Source of the DNA: Bacteroidota bacterium
GTDB lineage: Bacteria; Bacteroidota; Bacteroidia; Chitinophagales; Saprospiraceae
Direction of reading: 5' to 3'
DNA: 64,000 bases
Assembly (NCBI GenBank): GCA_019136675.1
Contig: JAGVTV010000078.1
Span: 1 to 64,000, forward strand
Under the pieces are notes generated by a model that was given only the letters and a program-made list of their open reading frames with translations, made no database searches and was not told where the DNA came from. Below are positions 34,333-42,716 of the stretch, piece by piece; position 1 is the stretch's first letter; the number at the start of each line of letters is the position of its first letter. The translations under genes were made by a program, and so were the position numbers.

Positions 34333-34439
34333 ACATTTTCCCGGCAGATGACAGCTCCCGACCGGTTTTAACATTTTATTTTGACCTCCGTATACAGCGA
34401 AAAATCGGATCTCTGCGTTTAACCCATGGTTTAATTGTG

Positions 34440-34447
34440 TACCTTTG
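34440..34447 (+). promoter_or_regulatory. -7 box TACCTTTG for the outer-membrane barrel gene
   Basis: TACCTTTG, 28 nt upstream of the ATG at 34476; together with the box at 34325 it makes a divergent promoter region with trmB. Confidence 0.6.
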
Positions 34448-34475
34448 TCCATGTAAAAGTCTTACAACCTCTAAG

Positions 34476-35333
34476 ATGACAAGATATTTTTTAACCTGCC
34501 TTGCAGTACTATTTTTAGTGATTCAGGCATTTTCGCAGAGTTTCGGTATTAGGGCAGGACTCAATTATACGAAATTCGGAAGCCCTCTCGAACAGGGAGT
34601 CACAGAAAAATACAGCCTGGCAAACGGATTTCATTTTGGAATAAATTATGCGTATAAATTTGCTGACAAACTGGCATTAAGGGGAGAATTTCTGTATACC
34701 CAGATCGGCACCAATTATGAATTTCATGGAGAATCTTTCTACAAAGTTCCGATCGGATCGGCATTTGTCTATGAAAGGGGAAAGGCCGATATTACCATGA
34801 AGGTTTCCAATGCATATATCAGCATACCACTTACCTTTCAGTGGCAAATGACAAGAAAGCTTGAGTTAAGTGCTGGTGTTTACGGTGCTTTCCTTATCGG
34901 ACCAAGAGGCAATGGCACGATCTATTTTGAAAAGAACAAAGACAGCCTCTTTTTTAAACAATCTCTGATCCATAATTACAACAAGGACAAAGCCGGAGGC
35001 ATCTCATCAGGTGCAGTAGGTTCGGCGATTTATGTAGATGGCAAGGTGGTGGTTTTGGCCAGGGATGCTGGGGCTTATTATAATTATCTGGAAACAGAAA
35101 AAGCCGGTAAACTGTACAACTTTTTTGATTTTGGCCTCACGGGCTCACTCAATTATTTTATCAATAAAGGCTTCTATTTCGGTGTAAGATATAATTATGG
35201 TCTGCTAGACATTACCAACAATAAGGTGGACTATATCCGCAATACCTACGACAAGGAAAACAATCGTTTTCTTTTCAGCAATGATTTTGATAGAAACCTT
35301 GGGCTCGAATTTTCTTTTGGCTTCAGGTTTTAA
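34476..35333 (+). CDS. Outer-membrane beta-barrel (OMP_b-brl/PorT-like) protein
   Basis: A 285-aa exported barrel. Signal peptide MTRYFLTCLAVLFLVIQAFS with cleavage near FSQ. Alternating aromatic/polar strands follow: FGIRAGLNYTKFG, GFHFGINYAYKF, KLALRGEFLYTQIG, and the chain ends LGLEFSFGFRF with a C-terminal Phe typical of BAM substrates. Ligand or function unknown. The ATG at 34476 starts the signal peptide; an in-frame TTG upstream would fall in the promoter. The DUF2461 gene begins 9 nt after the stop. Confidence 0.85.
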   Translation: MTRYFLTCLAVLFLVIQAFSQSFGIRAGLNYTKFGSPLEQGVTEKYSLANGFHFGINYAYKFADKLALRGEFLYTQIGTNYEFHGESFYKVPIGSAFVYERGKADITMKVSNAYISIPLTFQWQMTRKLELSAGVYGAFLIGPRGNGTIYFEKNKDSLFFKQSLIHNYNKDKAGGISSGAVGSAIYVDGKVVVLARDAGAYYNYLETEKAGKLYNFFDFGLTGSLNYFINKGFYFGVRYNYGLLDITNNKVDYIRNTYDKENNRFLFSNDFDRNLGLEFSFGFRF

Positions 35334-35342
35334 CCGGAAATT

Positions 35343-36032
35343 ATGATAGACCAAGCCACATTAGATTTTCTGAGAGAACTCAAAGTAAACAACAACAAAG
35401 AATGGTTTGATAAAAACCGCAAGAGATATGACGCCGTCAAGGCTGATTACCTATCACTCGCTGAAACTATCCTGGACTCCATGAAAAAAGTGGACCCTAT
35501 GCTTGAAATGACCTCGGCCAAAGACTGCATATTCAGGATAAACCGGGATGTAAGGTTTTCGGCAGACAAATCGCCCTACAAGACCAACCTGGGTATAGCA
35601 TTACATGCCGGAAATAAAAAGTTTAATCTTGCCGCATATTATCTGCATATAGAGCCGGATGGGTCCTCTTTTGCGGGAGGAGGTATGTGGATGCCCGAAG
35701 CCCCACTGCTTGCTTCCATAAGGAGGGAGATTCATAACTTTTATCCGGACCTCCGTGCTATACTGGACGATCCGGGATTTATAAAAACCTACGGCACCCT
35801 GGATGTGGAAGAAGGCCAGAAACTGACCAGGCCTCCTAAGGGATATGACGAAAACGATCCGGCCATTGAATATTTAAAACTCAAAAGTTTTACAGCCTCT
35901 GCCACAGTGCCTGCGGAAATTCTGACCACCGATAAATTTTTGCCCTTCGTCATCAAAACACTTACTGCCTTAAAACCATTTATTGGTTTTCTTAACAGGG
36001 GACTCAGAAGCGACGCCGAAGGAGGACTCTGA
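35343..36032 (+). CDS. DUF2461 family protein
   Basis: The 229-aa product fits DUF2461 (TIGR02453): TLDFLRELKVNNNKEWFDKNRKRY at the N-terminus (residues 5-28), CIFRINRDVRFSADKSPYKTN (~60-80), and a central GGGMWMPEAPLL segment. The family is common in bacteria and fungi with no proven activity. It starts 9 nt after the barrel gene and precedes cinA by 16 nt, so the three genes are likely one transcript. Confidence 0.9.
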   Translation: MIDQATLDFLRELKVNNNKEWFDKNRKRYDAVKADYLSLAETILDSMKKVDPMLEMTSAKDCIFRINRDVRFSADKSPYKTNLGIALHAGNKKFNLAAYYLHIEPDGSSFAGGGMWMPEAPLLASIRREIHNFYPDLRAILDDPGFIKTYGTLDVEEGQKLTRPPKGYDENDPAIEYLKLKSFTASATVPAEILTTDKFLPFVIKTLTALKPFIGFLNRGLRSDAEGGL

Positions 36033-36048
36033 TAAAATCAATCAGCCT

Positions 36049-37290
36049 ATGAATGCCGCAATAATGACCGTCGGAGACGAGATTCTCATAGGTCAGATCG
36101 TTGATACCAATTCAGCTTGGTTGGGTCAAAAACTTACCGATCTGGGCATTTCGGTGGTGAGGGCACTCTCGGTGGGAGACGACCACAAAATGATTATCAA
36201 TGGGCTGGAGCAGTGTCTGGAATCTGCCGACATCGTGTTTATGACAGGAGGCCTCGGACCGACCAAGGACGATATTACTAAAAAAGCTCTGGCAGATTTC
36301 CTGGGAGTAGGGCTTTATTTTCACCAGCCTACATTTGACAGGATAAAGGCTATGTTTGAAAAACTGGGAAGAAAACTGTCTGACCACCACCATGACCAGT
36401 GCTTAATGCCTGAAGGTGCTGACATCCTGCGAAATGCAATGGGCACTGCTCCCGGCATGATGATGAAGGTTGCTGACAAAAGGATTATATCCATGCCCGG
36501 CGTACCCTTTGAGATGAAATCGATTATGGAGGAGGTTGTCCTCCCAATGCTTGCCGCAGAGTCCGATACTGTTATCTTTCATCGTACTATCCTCACTTGC
36601 GGAGCCGGGGAGACGCAGATCGAGAATGCCATTGCAGATATTGTGGGAGATTTTCCGCCCGCAATAGGCATAGCTTATCTTCCTGCCATCGGCCAGGTAA
36701 GGCTTAGGCTTACCGCCAAAGGTAATGACAAGGCCTCATTGAGACAGGATTTGGACACGTTTACAAAAAAGATCACAGACAGGATATCTGATCTGGTTTA
36801 TGGATACGACGGATCATCTCTGGAGGCAGAGTTGAAAAACATTTGCACAGCCAGAGGGATTTTTATAGCTACCGCAGAGAGTTGTACCGGAGGCAATGTA
36901 GCGGCCACCATTGTTTCTGTACCTGGTTCATCAGCTTACTTTTCGGGAGGAACAGTGGCCTATGCAAATGATATCAAGACCAAAACCCTTGGCGTAAGCC
37001 CGGAAACTCTCCTCAATTACGGGGCTGTGTCAGAGGAGACCGTCATCGAAATGGCGAGGGGAGTTATTGCTTTATCAGGAGCAGATGTATCCGTTGCGGT
37101 CTCCGGTATAGCCGGACCCGAAGGAGGCACCCCCGAAAAGCCGGTCGGCACCATATGGATATGTGCCGGAAACACGGAAAAACATATAACCTACCTCCTC
37201 AAGTCAGGTAAGGACAGAAAGCTTAACATCGAAGCAGCCACAACCTATAGCCTTATCCTTCTGCGGCGATTTATCCTGGATAATTACTGA
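36049..37290 (+). CDS. cinA: CinA family protein (competence/damage-inducible, NMN amidase/pyrophosphatase)
   Basis: The 413-aa product has the N-terminal MoCF-like domain (AAIMTVGDEILIGQIVDTNSAW, residues 3-24; FMTGGLGPTKDDITK) of the ADP-ribose/FAD pyrophosphatase and the C-terminal CinA domain with ATAESCTGGNVAATI and AVSGIAGPEGGTPEKPVGT of nicotinamide-mononucleotide deamidase. It probably recycles pyridine nucleotides. I placed the start at the ATG 36049 because MNAAIMTVGDE is the standard CinA beginning; the longer frame would overlap the DUF2461 gene. Confidence 0.93.
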   Translation: MNAAIMTVGDEILIGQIVDTNSAWLGQKLTDLGISVVRALSVGDDHKMIINGLEQCLESADIVFMTGGLGPTKDDITKKALADFLGVGLYFHQPTFDRIKAMFEKLGRKLSDHHHDQCLMPEGADILRNAMGTAPGMMMKVADKRIISMPGVPFEMKSIMEEVVLPMLAAESDTVIFHRTILTCGAGETQIENAIADIVGDFPPAIGIAYLPAIGQVRLRLTAKGNDKASLRQDLDTFTKKITDRISDLVYGYDGSSLEAELKNICTARGIFIATAESCTGGNVAATIVSVPGSSAYFSGGTVAYANDIKTKTLGVSPETLLNYGAVSEETVIEMARGVIALSGADVSVAVSGIAGPEGGTPEKPVGTIWICAGNTEKHITYLLKSGKDRKLNIEAATTYSLILLRRFILDNY

Positions 37291-37358
37291 AAATTTCACT
37301 TTAAATGCTCTGACATCCCCCTGTGGAAAGAGCCGATTGCATTGTGCGGCATATTTTG

Positions 37359-37366
37359 TAATTTTG
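37359..37366 (+). promoter_or_regulatory. -7 box TAATTTTG for the E2 gene
   Basis: TAATTTTG (TAnnTTTG), 32 nt before the ATG at 37399. Confidence 0.6.
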
Positions 37367-37398
37367 CAGCCGGATTCCTAACCTAACAATCAGAAATA

Positions 37399-38721
37399 AT
37401 GGCCAAAATTGAATTATTGATGCCCAAGATGGGTGAAAGCATCATCGAAGCCACCATCCTTAAATGGGTCAAAAAGGTCGGGGACCCGGTCTCTGTGGAT
37501 GATACAGTGCTGGAAATAGCTACTGACAAGGTCGACTCAGAAATTTTATCACCAGCTGACGGTGTTATCTCGGAGATCCTGTTTCCCGAAAACAGTGTAG
37601 TGGGTGTAGGAAAGGTTTTGGCTTATATCTCCACTAACGGCGAACAGCCATCAATGGTGACTCAGGATACAAAACCAGCAGCCCCTGCCGAAAAGCCCGA
37701 AGAAAAGGCTGAGGTCATAATGCAGGATATGGCTGCAGCAAGGGAGACAGTCCAGGTAATGGTACCGGCACAGGACGTGAGTCGGGAAGGAAGATTTTAT
37801 TCTCCTCTTGTCAAAAACATAGCAAAGGAAGAAAATATTGGCGCTGCTGAGCTGGACAGGATTCCGGGAACCGGGGCAAACAACCGGGTGACCAAACAGG
37901 ACATGCTGGCCTATATCGCAGGCCGTGCCAAAGGTACTGCCTCAGTAAATGCGGCCGCTAATATTCAGCCACCTTCCGAAACTGCAGCGACTACTTCTTC
38001 ATCAATTTCCGGCAACGTCGAGATTATGGAGATGGACAGAATGAGGAAAATGATATCAGACCATATGGTTATGTCAAAACATACCTCACCGCATGTGACT
38101 TCATTTGTTGAGACAGATGTGACAAATATGGTAAACTGGAGGGAACGGAACAAGAAGAAATTCCAGGAAAAATATGGTGAGAATATTACCTATACGCCGC
38201 TGTTTATCGAGGCCGTCGTCAAATCACTCAAGGAGTTTCCAATGGTCAATGTTTCTCTTGACGGGTACAGGATCATCCGGAAAAAAGATCTCAATATAGG
38301 TATGGCGGCTGCACTTCCAAGCGGAAACCTCATCGTACCCGTGATTAAAAATGCTGATATGCTCAGCCTTGTCGGGCTTACAAAACAAGTCAATGACCTT
38401 GCCAGGCGTGCACGTGAAAACAAACTAAAGCCGGAAGACATACAGGAGGGCACATTTACCATTACCAATGTGGGTACTTTTGGCAATCTAATGGGCACAC
38501 CTATAATAAATCAGCCTCAGGTAGCGATACTTGCGACAGGTGCCATCGTCAAAAAACCGGCGGTCATTGAAACAGAGTACGGAGATGTGATCGCTATCAG
38601 GCATATGATGTTTCTTTCACTTTCATACGACCACAGGATTGTGGACGGAGCACTGGGGGGAAGTTTCCTGAAAAGAGTGTCTGACCATCTGGAGCGATTT
38701 GATATAAACATTGAAATTTAA
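37399..38721 (+). CDS. Dihydrolipoamide acyltransferase E2 of a branched-chain-type 2-oxoacid dehydrogenase
   Basis: The 440-aa protein contains one lipoyl domain with Lys44 in TDKVDSEI, a Pro/Ala-rich linker, a peripheral-subunit-binding domain (YSPLVKNIAKEENIGAAELD, ~134-153) and the acyltransferase core with active-site His in SYDHRIVDGALGG (near 413). The DKVDSE rather than DKA lipoyl motif and the core sequence favour the 2-oxoisovalerate (BCKDH) type. Its E1 is likely the fused alpha-beta protein at 55263-57299. The next gene begins 3 nt downstream. Confidence 0.9.
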   Translation: MAKIELLMPKMGESIIEATILKWVKKVGDPVSVDDTVLEIATDKVDSEILSPADGVISEILFPENSVVGVGKVLAYISTNGEQPSMVTQDTKPAAPAEKPEEKAEVIMQDMAAARETVQVMVPAQDVSREGRFYSPLVKNIAKEENIGAAELDRIPGTGANNRVTKQDMLAYIAGRAKGTASVNAAANIQPPSETAATTSSSISGNVEIMEMDRMRKMISDHMVMSKHTSPHVTSFVETDVTNMVNWRERNKKKFQEKYGENITYTPLFIEAVVKSLKEFPMVNVSLDGYRIIRKKDLNIGMAAALPSGNLIVPVIKNADMLSLVGLTKQVNDLARRARENKLKPEDIQEGTFTITNVGTFGNLMGTPIINQPQVAILATGAIVKKPAVIETEYGDVIAIRHMMFLSLSYDHRIVDGALGGSFLKRVSDHLERFDINIEI

Positions 38722-38724
38722 AAA

Positions 38725-40890
38725 ATGAGGTTTTACGGCATTACCACGGTATTACTGCTTTTAACACTTGCTTTTCAGGGGGCAGCCCAAAAGTCCTCCA
38801 GGAAAAACGGAGATACTTACTTTGAAGCCGGCAAATATCGTGAAGCCATAAAATCCTACCAGGAATACAGTAAGACCGAAAAGGAACCGGCCACCCTTAT
38901 CAAAAGGGGAAGAGCATACCTGTACACCAACCAACCGGATGCCTGCATTGCTGATATGGCCGCAGCTTTTAAGCTTAAGGCCCTCGATCTTAGGCTGTTT
39001 AAATACTCAGCTCAGGCGTATTTTGCAAAAAAAGAATATGACGAAGCTGCCAGATTTTACAAATCGTATCTCAATACCTTAAAAAGAAACGATAAAGACT
39101 GGGATGAAACGGTGACACAGATCAGGAAATGTGGTCTGGCCCTGAATTACAAATACACTGTTCCGATTGCCTTTACAGAGAATCTCGGCAACAGGGTAAA
39201 CACAATTTATGATGAATTTGGCCCTGTACTTAGTCCCACCAAACCAGACAGGTATTATTTCTCGTCCTCGCGTGAAGGATCCACAGGAGGCCTCCGGGAT
39301 GCAAACGGAATTGCAGATGTAGTCAGAGGCCATTATTCGGCCGATATGTATCTTGTGGACCTTAAGGATGGTAACTGGAGTAATGTCCTGCCTTTTGAAC
39401 AACTGTTAAACTCACCGAGGCATGACATTCTGCAAGACTTCAGTCAGGATGGATCGATTCTTTACTATACCAAATCCAATGACCTCAGGACAGGTACTCT
39501 TTACTCTGACACCTTCAGTATAGACAGGGACCCTGCCAGATTGCCGGTGCCAGCGGTCATGCCTTTTCAGGCAGAAAGGGGAGACAGGGACTTGTTTATA
39601 TTCAGCGATACCACAATCCTGTTTGCAGCCAATATCACGGGAGGCTTTGGCGGGTATGACATTTACTACGCGGCAAAAAAGGATAGCCTGTGGGGTGAAC
39701 CGGTAAATCTGGGTCCGGCCATCAATACGGCCGCCAATGAGATCGCTCCATTTTTAATCAAAAATGGCAAGACCTTATATTTTTCATCTGACCGGCTTGA
39801 GTCCCTGGGGGGGTATGATATTTATTGTATAAAACACGACCAGAAGGAAGGCTGGAAAAACCTGAAAAACCTGGGGTATCCGGTCAGTTCCCCAGGCAAC
39901 GATACGGATATCGAACTTTCATATGACGGTATGTCTGCCGTTTTTACTTCTGACAGGGTGGAGTCATTGGGAGGCAAGGATCTTTACATGGCCTATTTTA
40001 AGGAACAGGTCACCGGACAGTTGGAATATGCTGAGATTCCTTCTTTTTTGGATACGCTGAGAGCCACAATAGTTAATGACAGTCTGACTGCTATTATACC
40101 CTCAGTTGAAGAAGTTAAGACAGAACAACCCGTCAAAGATTACCTGTGCAAACCCCTTTATTTTTTAAAAGACGATGATGTTCTGAGCAACAACAATCTC
40201 AATGAGCTGAAAAAAGCGTCAGAGTTGATGATAGTATTTCCGGAACTGAACATCCTGCTGACATCTCATCTTATCAGCGAAGGAAGGACGGAACTTGACC
40301 TATATTTTTCCCTCAAAAGGGCGGAGAAGGTAGCAGATCAGCTGATCAAGTCGGGTATAAGTCCTCACCGTATCCATTTACAGGGCTGCGGTGCGGGATT
40401 TCCACTTGCCTCTCCATTTATCAACGGCATTCCATCAAGCCTGGCCGAAAGAACCAACTTCAGGATCGACGTTCAGTTTATAAATACAGACACTAAAAAA
40501 CTGCGTATCCTGTATGACCAGCCTGTTGTAGCCAGCCAGTTCAGGGATACGGTGTGGGACGAGTTTGAACGGAAAAATAAGGGACTTACATTCAGAGTCA
40601 GGTTTGCAAAAACCTCTCAGATGCTAAAGAGCGATGTACTCAAATGGAGGCCTGACATTATCATTGAAAAGCAAGCCAATCAGGAGATGTTTGCCTACAC
40701 CATGGGCAATTTTCAGGAATACGCATCAGCACAGCTTCTCCGGGACGAATTCCTCAGAAACGGGTTTTATGAAGCCCGGATCGTCCCGTACTTAGGAGGA
40801 GTAGAGGTCGAAAACGATAAGATTCCGGATCTGATGCCGCAATGGACCGAACTGGAAAAATTTTATCGGGCTGAGTATAAAAAGGAATAG
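38725..40890 (+). CDS. TPR/PD40/OmpA/SPOR-like envelope protein (PorE-like)
   Basis: The 721-aa exported protein has a signal peptide (cleaved near GAAQ), TPR-like repeats (GDTYFEAGKYREAIKSYQEY, residues 28-47), PD40/WD40-type blades (YYFSSSREGSTGGLRDANG; TLYFSSDRLESLGGYDIY; AVFTSDRVESLGGKDLY) and an OmpA_C-like domain (LNILLTSHLISEG... SLKRAEKVADQLIKSGISPHRIHLQGCG). A terminal ~100 residues with YTMGNFQEYASAQLLRDEFL resemble a SPOR fold. The TPR-propeller-OmpA order is that of PorE, the peptidoglycan-bound T9SS component, but PorE is a lipoprotein and this has no lipobox. The OmpA residues that bind diaminopimelate look degenerate. It may link the T9SS or outer membrane to the cell wall. Confidence 0.75.
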   Translation: MRFYGITTVLLLLTLAFQGAAQKSSRKNGDTYFEAGKYREAIKSYQEYSKTEKEPATLIKRGRAYLYTNQPDACIADMAAAFKLKALDLRLFKYSAQAYFAKKEYDEAARFYKSYLNTLKRNDKDWDETVTQIRKCGLALNYKYTVPIAFTENLGNRVNTIYDEFGPVLSPTKPDRYYFSSSREGSTGGLRDANGIADVVRGHYSADMYLVDLKDGNWSNVLPFEQLLNSPRHDILQDFSQDGSILYYTKSNDLRTGTLYSDTFSIDRDPARLPVPAVMPFQAERGDRDLFIFSDTTILFAANITGGFGGYDIYYAAKKDSLWGEPVNLGPAINTAANEIAPFLIKNGKTLYFSSDRLESLGGYDIYCIKHDQKEGWKNLKNLGYPVSSPGNDTDIELSYDGMSAVFTSDRVESLGGKDLYMAYFKEQVTGQLEYAEIPSFLDTLRATIVNDSLTAIIPSVEEVKTEQPVKDYLCKPLYFLKDDDVLSNNNLNELKKASELMIVFPELNILLTSHLISEGRTELDLYFSLKRAEKVADQLIKSGISPHRIHLQGCGAGFPLASPFINGIPSSLAERTNFRIDVQFINTDTKKLRILYDQPVVASQFRDTVWDEFERKNKGLTFRVRFAKTSQMLKSDVLKWRPDIIIEKQANQEMFAYTMGNFQEYASAQLLRDEFLRNGFYEARIVPYLGGVEVENDKIPDLMPQWTELEKFYRAEYKKE

Positions 40891-40893
40891 TTT

Positions 40894-41484
40894 TTAATCT
40901 TCCAGCAACTCAAAGATTCTGTCCATTTCGCCAAAGGACTTAAATCCCTTCTTTTCTTCCTTGCCGCCGCGTAGGATGATACCATAAACAGGTAGTTTTT
41001 CCAGAAGGCCAGGCAGGTCTTCCGGAGTAAATGGAATATCCAGGTACACCTGTCCCCTTTTTATCAAATGGTCCAGTTTCTGCCAGTCAGCACCCGAAAA
41101 CTGTGACAAGGGCAGGTCCGTCCTGAGTACCGGGAAATCGGTCCCTGCCATATCCTCGGCGGAGGTGTTTTCAAAGATAAAATCTCGGAAGACAGGCACA
41201 TTGAAGCCTTCGGAATAATCGGCCAGAACACCGAAGTGTACGGCATGGCCTATGCCTGAATTAAGGATAGCCCGCACCTCGGATTCTTCCTGGAATCCTT
41301 CAAATTCCGGGACAATCTGCGGGCCCTCCACCCATGAGGCAATTTCCTGGATGCGTGCGGGGGTACAATAGTATTCCGTCCCTGTATTGCAGCAAAACCC
41401 CAGGTAATCCACTCCCATGGCAGCAAAGTATCTGGCATTGGTAAGGTTGTCCACTTTACTGACTTTGATCCGGATCTTCTGCAT
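40894..41484 (-). CDS. TrpF-like (phosphoribosylanthranilate isomerase fold) protein, active-site Cys missing
   Basis: The 196-aa product begins MQKIRIKVSKVDNLTNARYFAAMGVDYLGF, clearly a TrpF (beta/alpha) barrel start, but the catalytic Cys of the TrpF K-x-C-G motif is Ser9 here. The C-terminal phosphate-binding end GIILRGGKEEKKGFKSFGEMDRIF is recognisable. There are no other trp genes near it. It may be a pseudoenzyme or a repurposed isomerase. It converges with the PorE-like gene (3 nt gap) and diverges from the alkyltransferase-like gene. Confidence 0.75.
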   Translation of the reverse strand: MQKIRIKVSKVDNLTNARYFAAMGVDYLGFCCNTGTEYYCTPARIQEIASWVEGPQIVPEFEGFQEESEVRAILNSGIGHAVHFGVLADYSEGFNVPVFRDFIFENTSAEDMAGTDFPVLRTDLPLSQFSGADWQKLDHLIKRGQVYLDIPFTPEDLPGLLEKLPVYGIILRGGKEEKKGFKSFGEMDRIFELLED

Positions 41485-41500
41485 TAATCTTATTTTTACG

Positions 41501-41508
41501 CAAATTTA
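41501..41508 (-). promoter_or_regulatory. -7 box TAAATTTG for the TrpF-like gene
   Basis: TAAATTTG on the minus strand, 16 nt before the ATG at 41484, in the divergent gap. Confidence 0.5.
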
Positions 41509-41517
41509 ACACCTCAA

Positions 41518-41874
41518 GTGACGGATAAAAAGCAGATGCCCCAAAAAGACCATTATTTTTCACGGGTCTACGATGTTACATGCCTGGTACCTCAGGGAAG
41601 GGTGACTACCTATGGAGCCATAGCCGATTACCTTGGGCTGGGATCTGCCAGGATGGTGGGCTGGGCCCTTAACCACTGCCACCATTCAGATATTGTTATC
41701 CCTGCCCACCGGGTAGTAAACCGGTTGGGTGAGCTTTCGGGAAGGTTGCATTTTGCGACTCCTACGCTGATGCAGGAAAGGCTTGAAGCGGAGGGTGTCA
41801 AGGTGGATGATAATAAAGTAGCAGAAATGGACAGGCTTTTCTGGCATCCCCGTGAGTTGGACGAAATCCTCTGA
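41518..41874 (+). CDS. Alkyltransferase-like (ATL) DNA-repair protein
   Basis: The 118-aa protein has the MGMT DNA-binding domain: VTCLVPQGRVTTYGAIADYLG, GSARMVGWALNHC and the active-site stretch VIPAHRVVNRLGELSG. In true methyltransferases this is PCHRV; here the acceptor Cys is Ala, as ATLs have Trp or Ala, so it should bind alkylated guanine without transferring the group and flag it for excision repair. The annotated start is GTG 41518; an in-frame ATG at 41536 is equally plausible. Confidence 0.88.
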   Translation: MTDKKQMPQKDHYFSRVYDVTCLVPQGRVTTYGAIADYLGLGSARMVGWALNHCHHSDIVIPAHRVVNRLGELSGRLHFATPTLMQERLEAEGVKVDDNKVAEMDRLFWHPRELDEIL

Positions 41875-41935
41875 TTATCCGAATGTCGGGAACAGATATG
41901 CAACTGGAATTGTTAATAGAATAAAATTTTAAAAA

Positions 41936-42358
41936 ATGACTAGGACCTTGTTTATCGCATTATTGAGTTTACTTTTTGTTCCGGCATTTGGCCAAAGCCC
42001 AGTCGGTATCTGGAAAAACCTGGACGACACCGACGGAAAGGAAAAATCACACATTGAAATCTACGAGCAAAACGGAAAGCTCAGGGGCAAGGTGATCAAA
42101 CTCCTGCCGGCAGCGACTATCACCAGGTGCGACAAATGTTCCGGAGCCAACAAGGGTAAGAGCCTGGTAGGAATGGATATACTCTGGGATATGCAAAAGA
42201 CCGGAAGCGAGTGGGATAATGGCCATATACTGGACCCTAAAAACGGAAAGATCTACCGATGCAAAATTAGCCTTGACGGCACGGACAAACTTCAGGTAAG
42301 GGGCTACATCGGCATATCTGTTTTTGGCCGGACACAGACATGGTACAAGGTAAAATAA
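41936..42358 (+). CDS. Exported DUF2147 protein
   Basis: A 140-aa protein with a signal peptide (MTRTLFIALLSLLFVPAFG, cleaved near FGQ) and the DUF2147 lipocalin-like pattern: GIWKNLDDTDGKEKSHIEIYEQNGKLRGKV (residues 24-53), a CDKCSG pair of cysteines and GHILDPKNGKIYRCKI with LQVRGYIG-x-S-x-FGRTQTW. The family is periplasmic and uncharacterised; an added CxxC may form a disulfide. It is a single gene. Confidence 0.88.
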   Translation: MTRTLFIALLSLLFVPAFGQSPVGIWKNLDDTDGKEKSHIEIYEQNGKLRGKVIKLLPAATITRCDKCSGANKGKSLVGMDILWDMQKTGSEWDNGHILDPKNGKIYRCKISLDGTDKLQVRGYIGISVFGRTQTWYKVK

Positions 42359-42438
42359 ATCCTTTTAGGTAAATTACCGGTTCAGAATAATTGTTTAAAA
42401 AGTCTTGTTTCGCACAATAAAGTACCTATGTTATAAGT

Positions 42439-42479
42439 TTAAGGGTAGTAATTCATCATTCAATACATGACCCTTAAAT
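42439..42479. repeat. 9-bp inverted repeat upstream of the 71-aa gene
   Basis: TTTAAGGGT (42439-42447) and ACCCTTAAA (42471-42479) are perfect complements around 23 nt and end 7 nt before the ATG at 42487. The position suits an operator or a 5' UTR hairpin controlling the small gene. No T-run follows. Confidence 0.45.
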
Positions 42480-42486
42480 CCATTGC

Positions 42487-42702
42487 ATGACACACACCTA
42501 CACTGATCAACAGATTATCCGGTTTATTTATAGCGAGTGCGATCTCTTCGAAAAACTCGAAATGGAGTTTGCCATGGAAGATGACAGTACTCTCCTTGAA
42601 ACATACCACGAACTAAAGGAAGGATTTGATGCCCTGCCGCGTGTAACGTTTTCACCACGGAAATCATCAATTGATGCCATTCTGGCGTACAGTTGCAGAT
42701 AG
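42487..42702 (+). CDS. Small conserved Bacteroidota protein (71 aa)
   Basis: The 71-aa acidic protein has the pattern YTDQQIIRFIYSECDLFEKLEMEFAM, then ELKEGFDALPRVTFSPRKSSIDAILAYS at the end. Short proteins of this form (two helices, a LP-x-V-x-F-x-P-x-x-x-x-x-x-x-IL-x-Y tail) are common in Bacteroidota. They look like the cytoplasmic N-terminal part of anti-sigma factors without the membrane half. Function is unknown. An inverted repeat just upstream may control it. It converges with murQ. Confidence 0.75.
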   Translation: MTHTYTDQQIIRFIYSECDLFEKLEMEFAMEDDSTLLETYHELKEGFDALPRVTFSPRKSSIDAILAYSCR

Positions 42703-42716
42703 CTATTTTTTTTTAC

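Noticed and set aside
35983-36048. Extended start for cinA
   Set aside because: It would overlap the DUF2461 gene and precedes the standard CinA beginning at MNAAIMTVGDE (36049).
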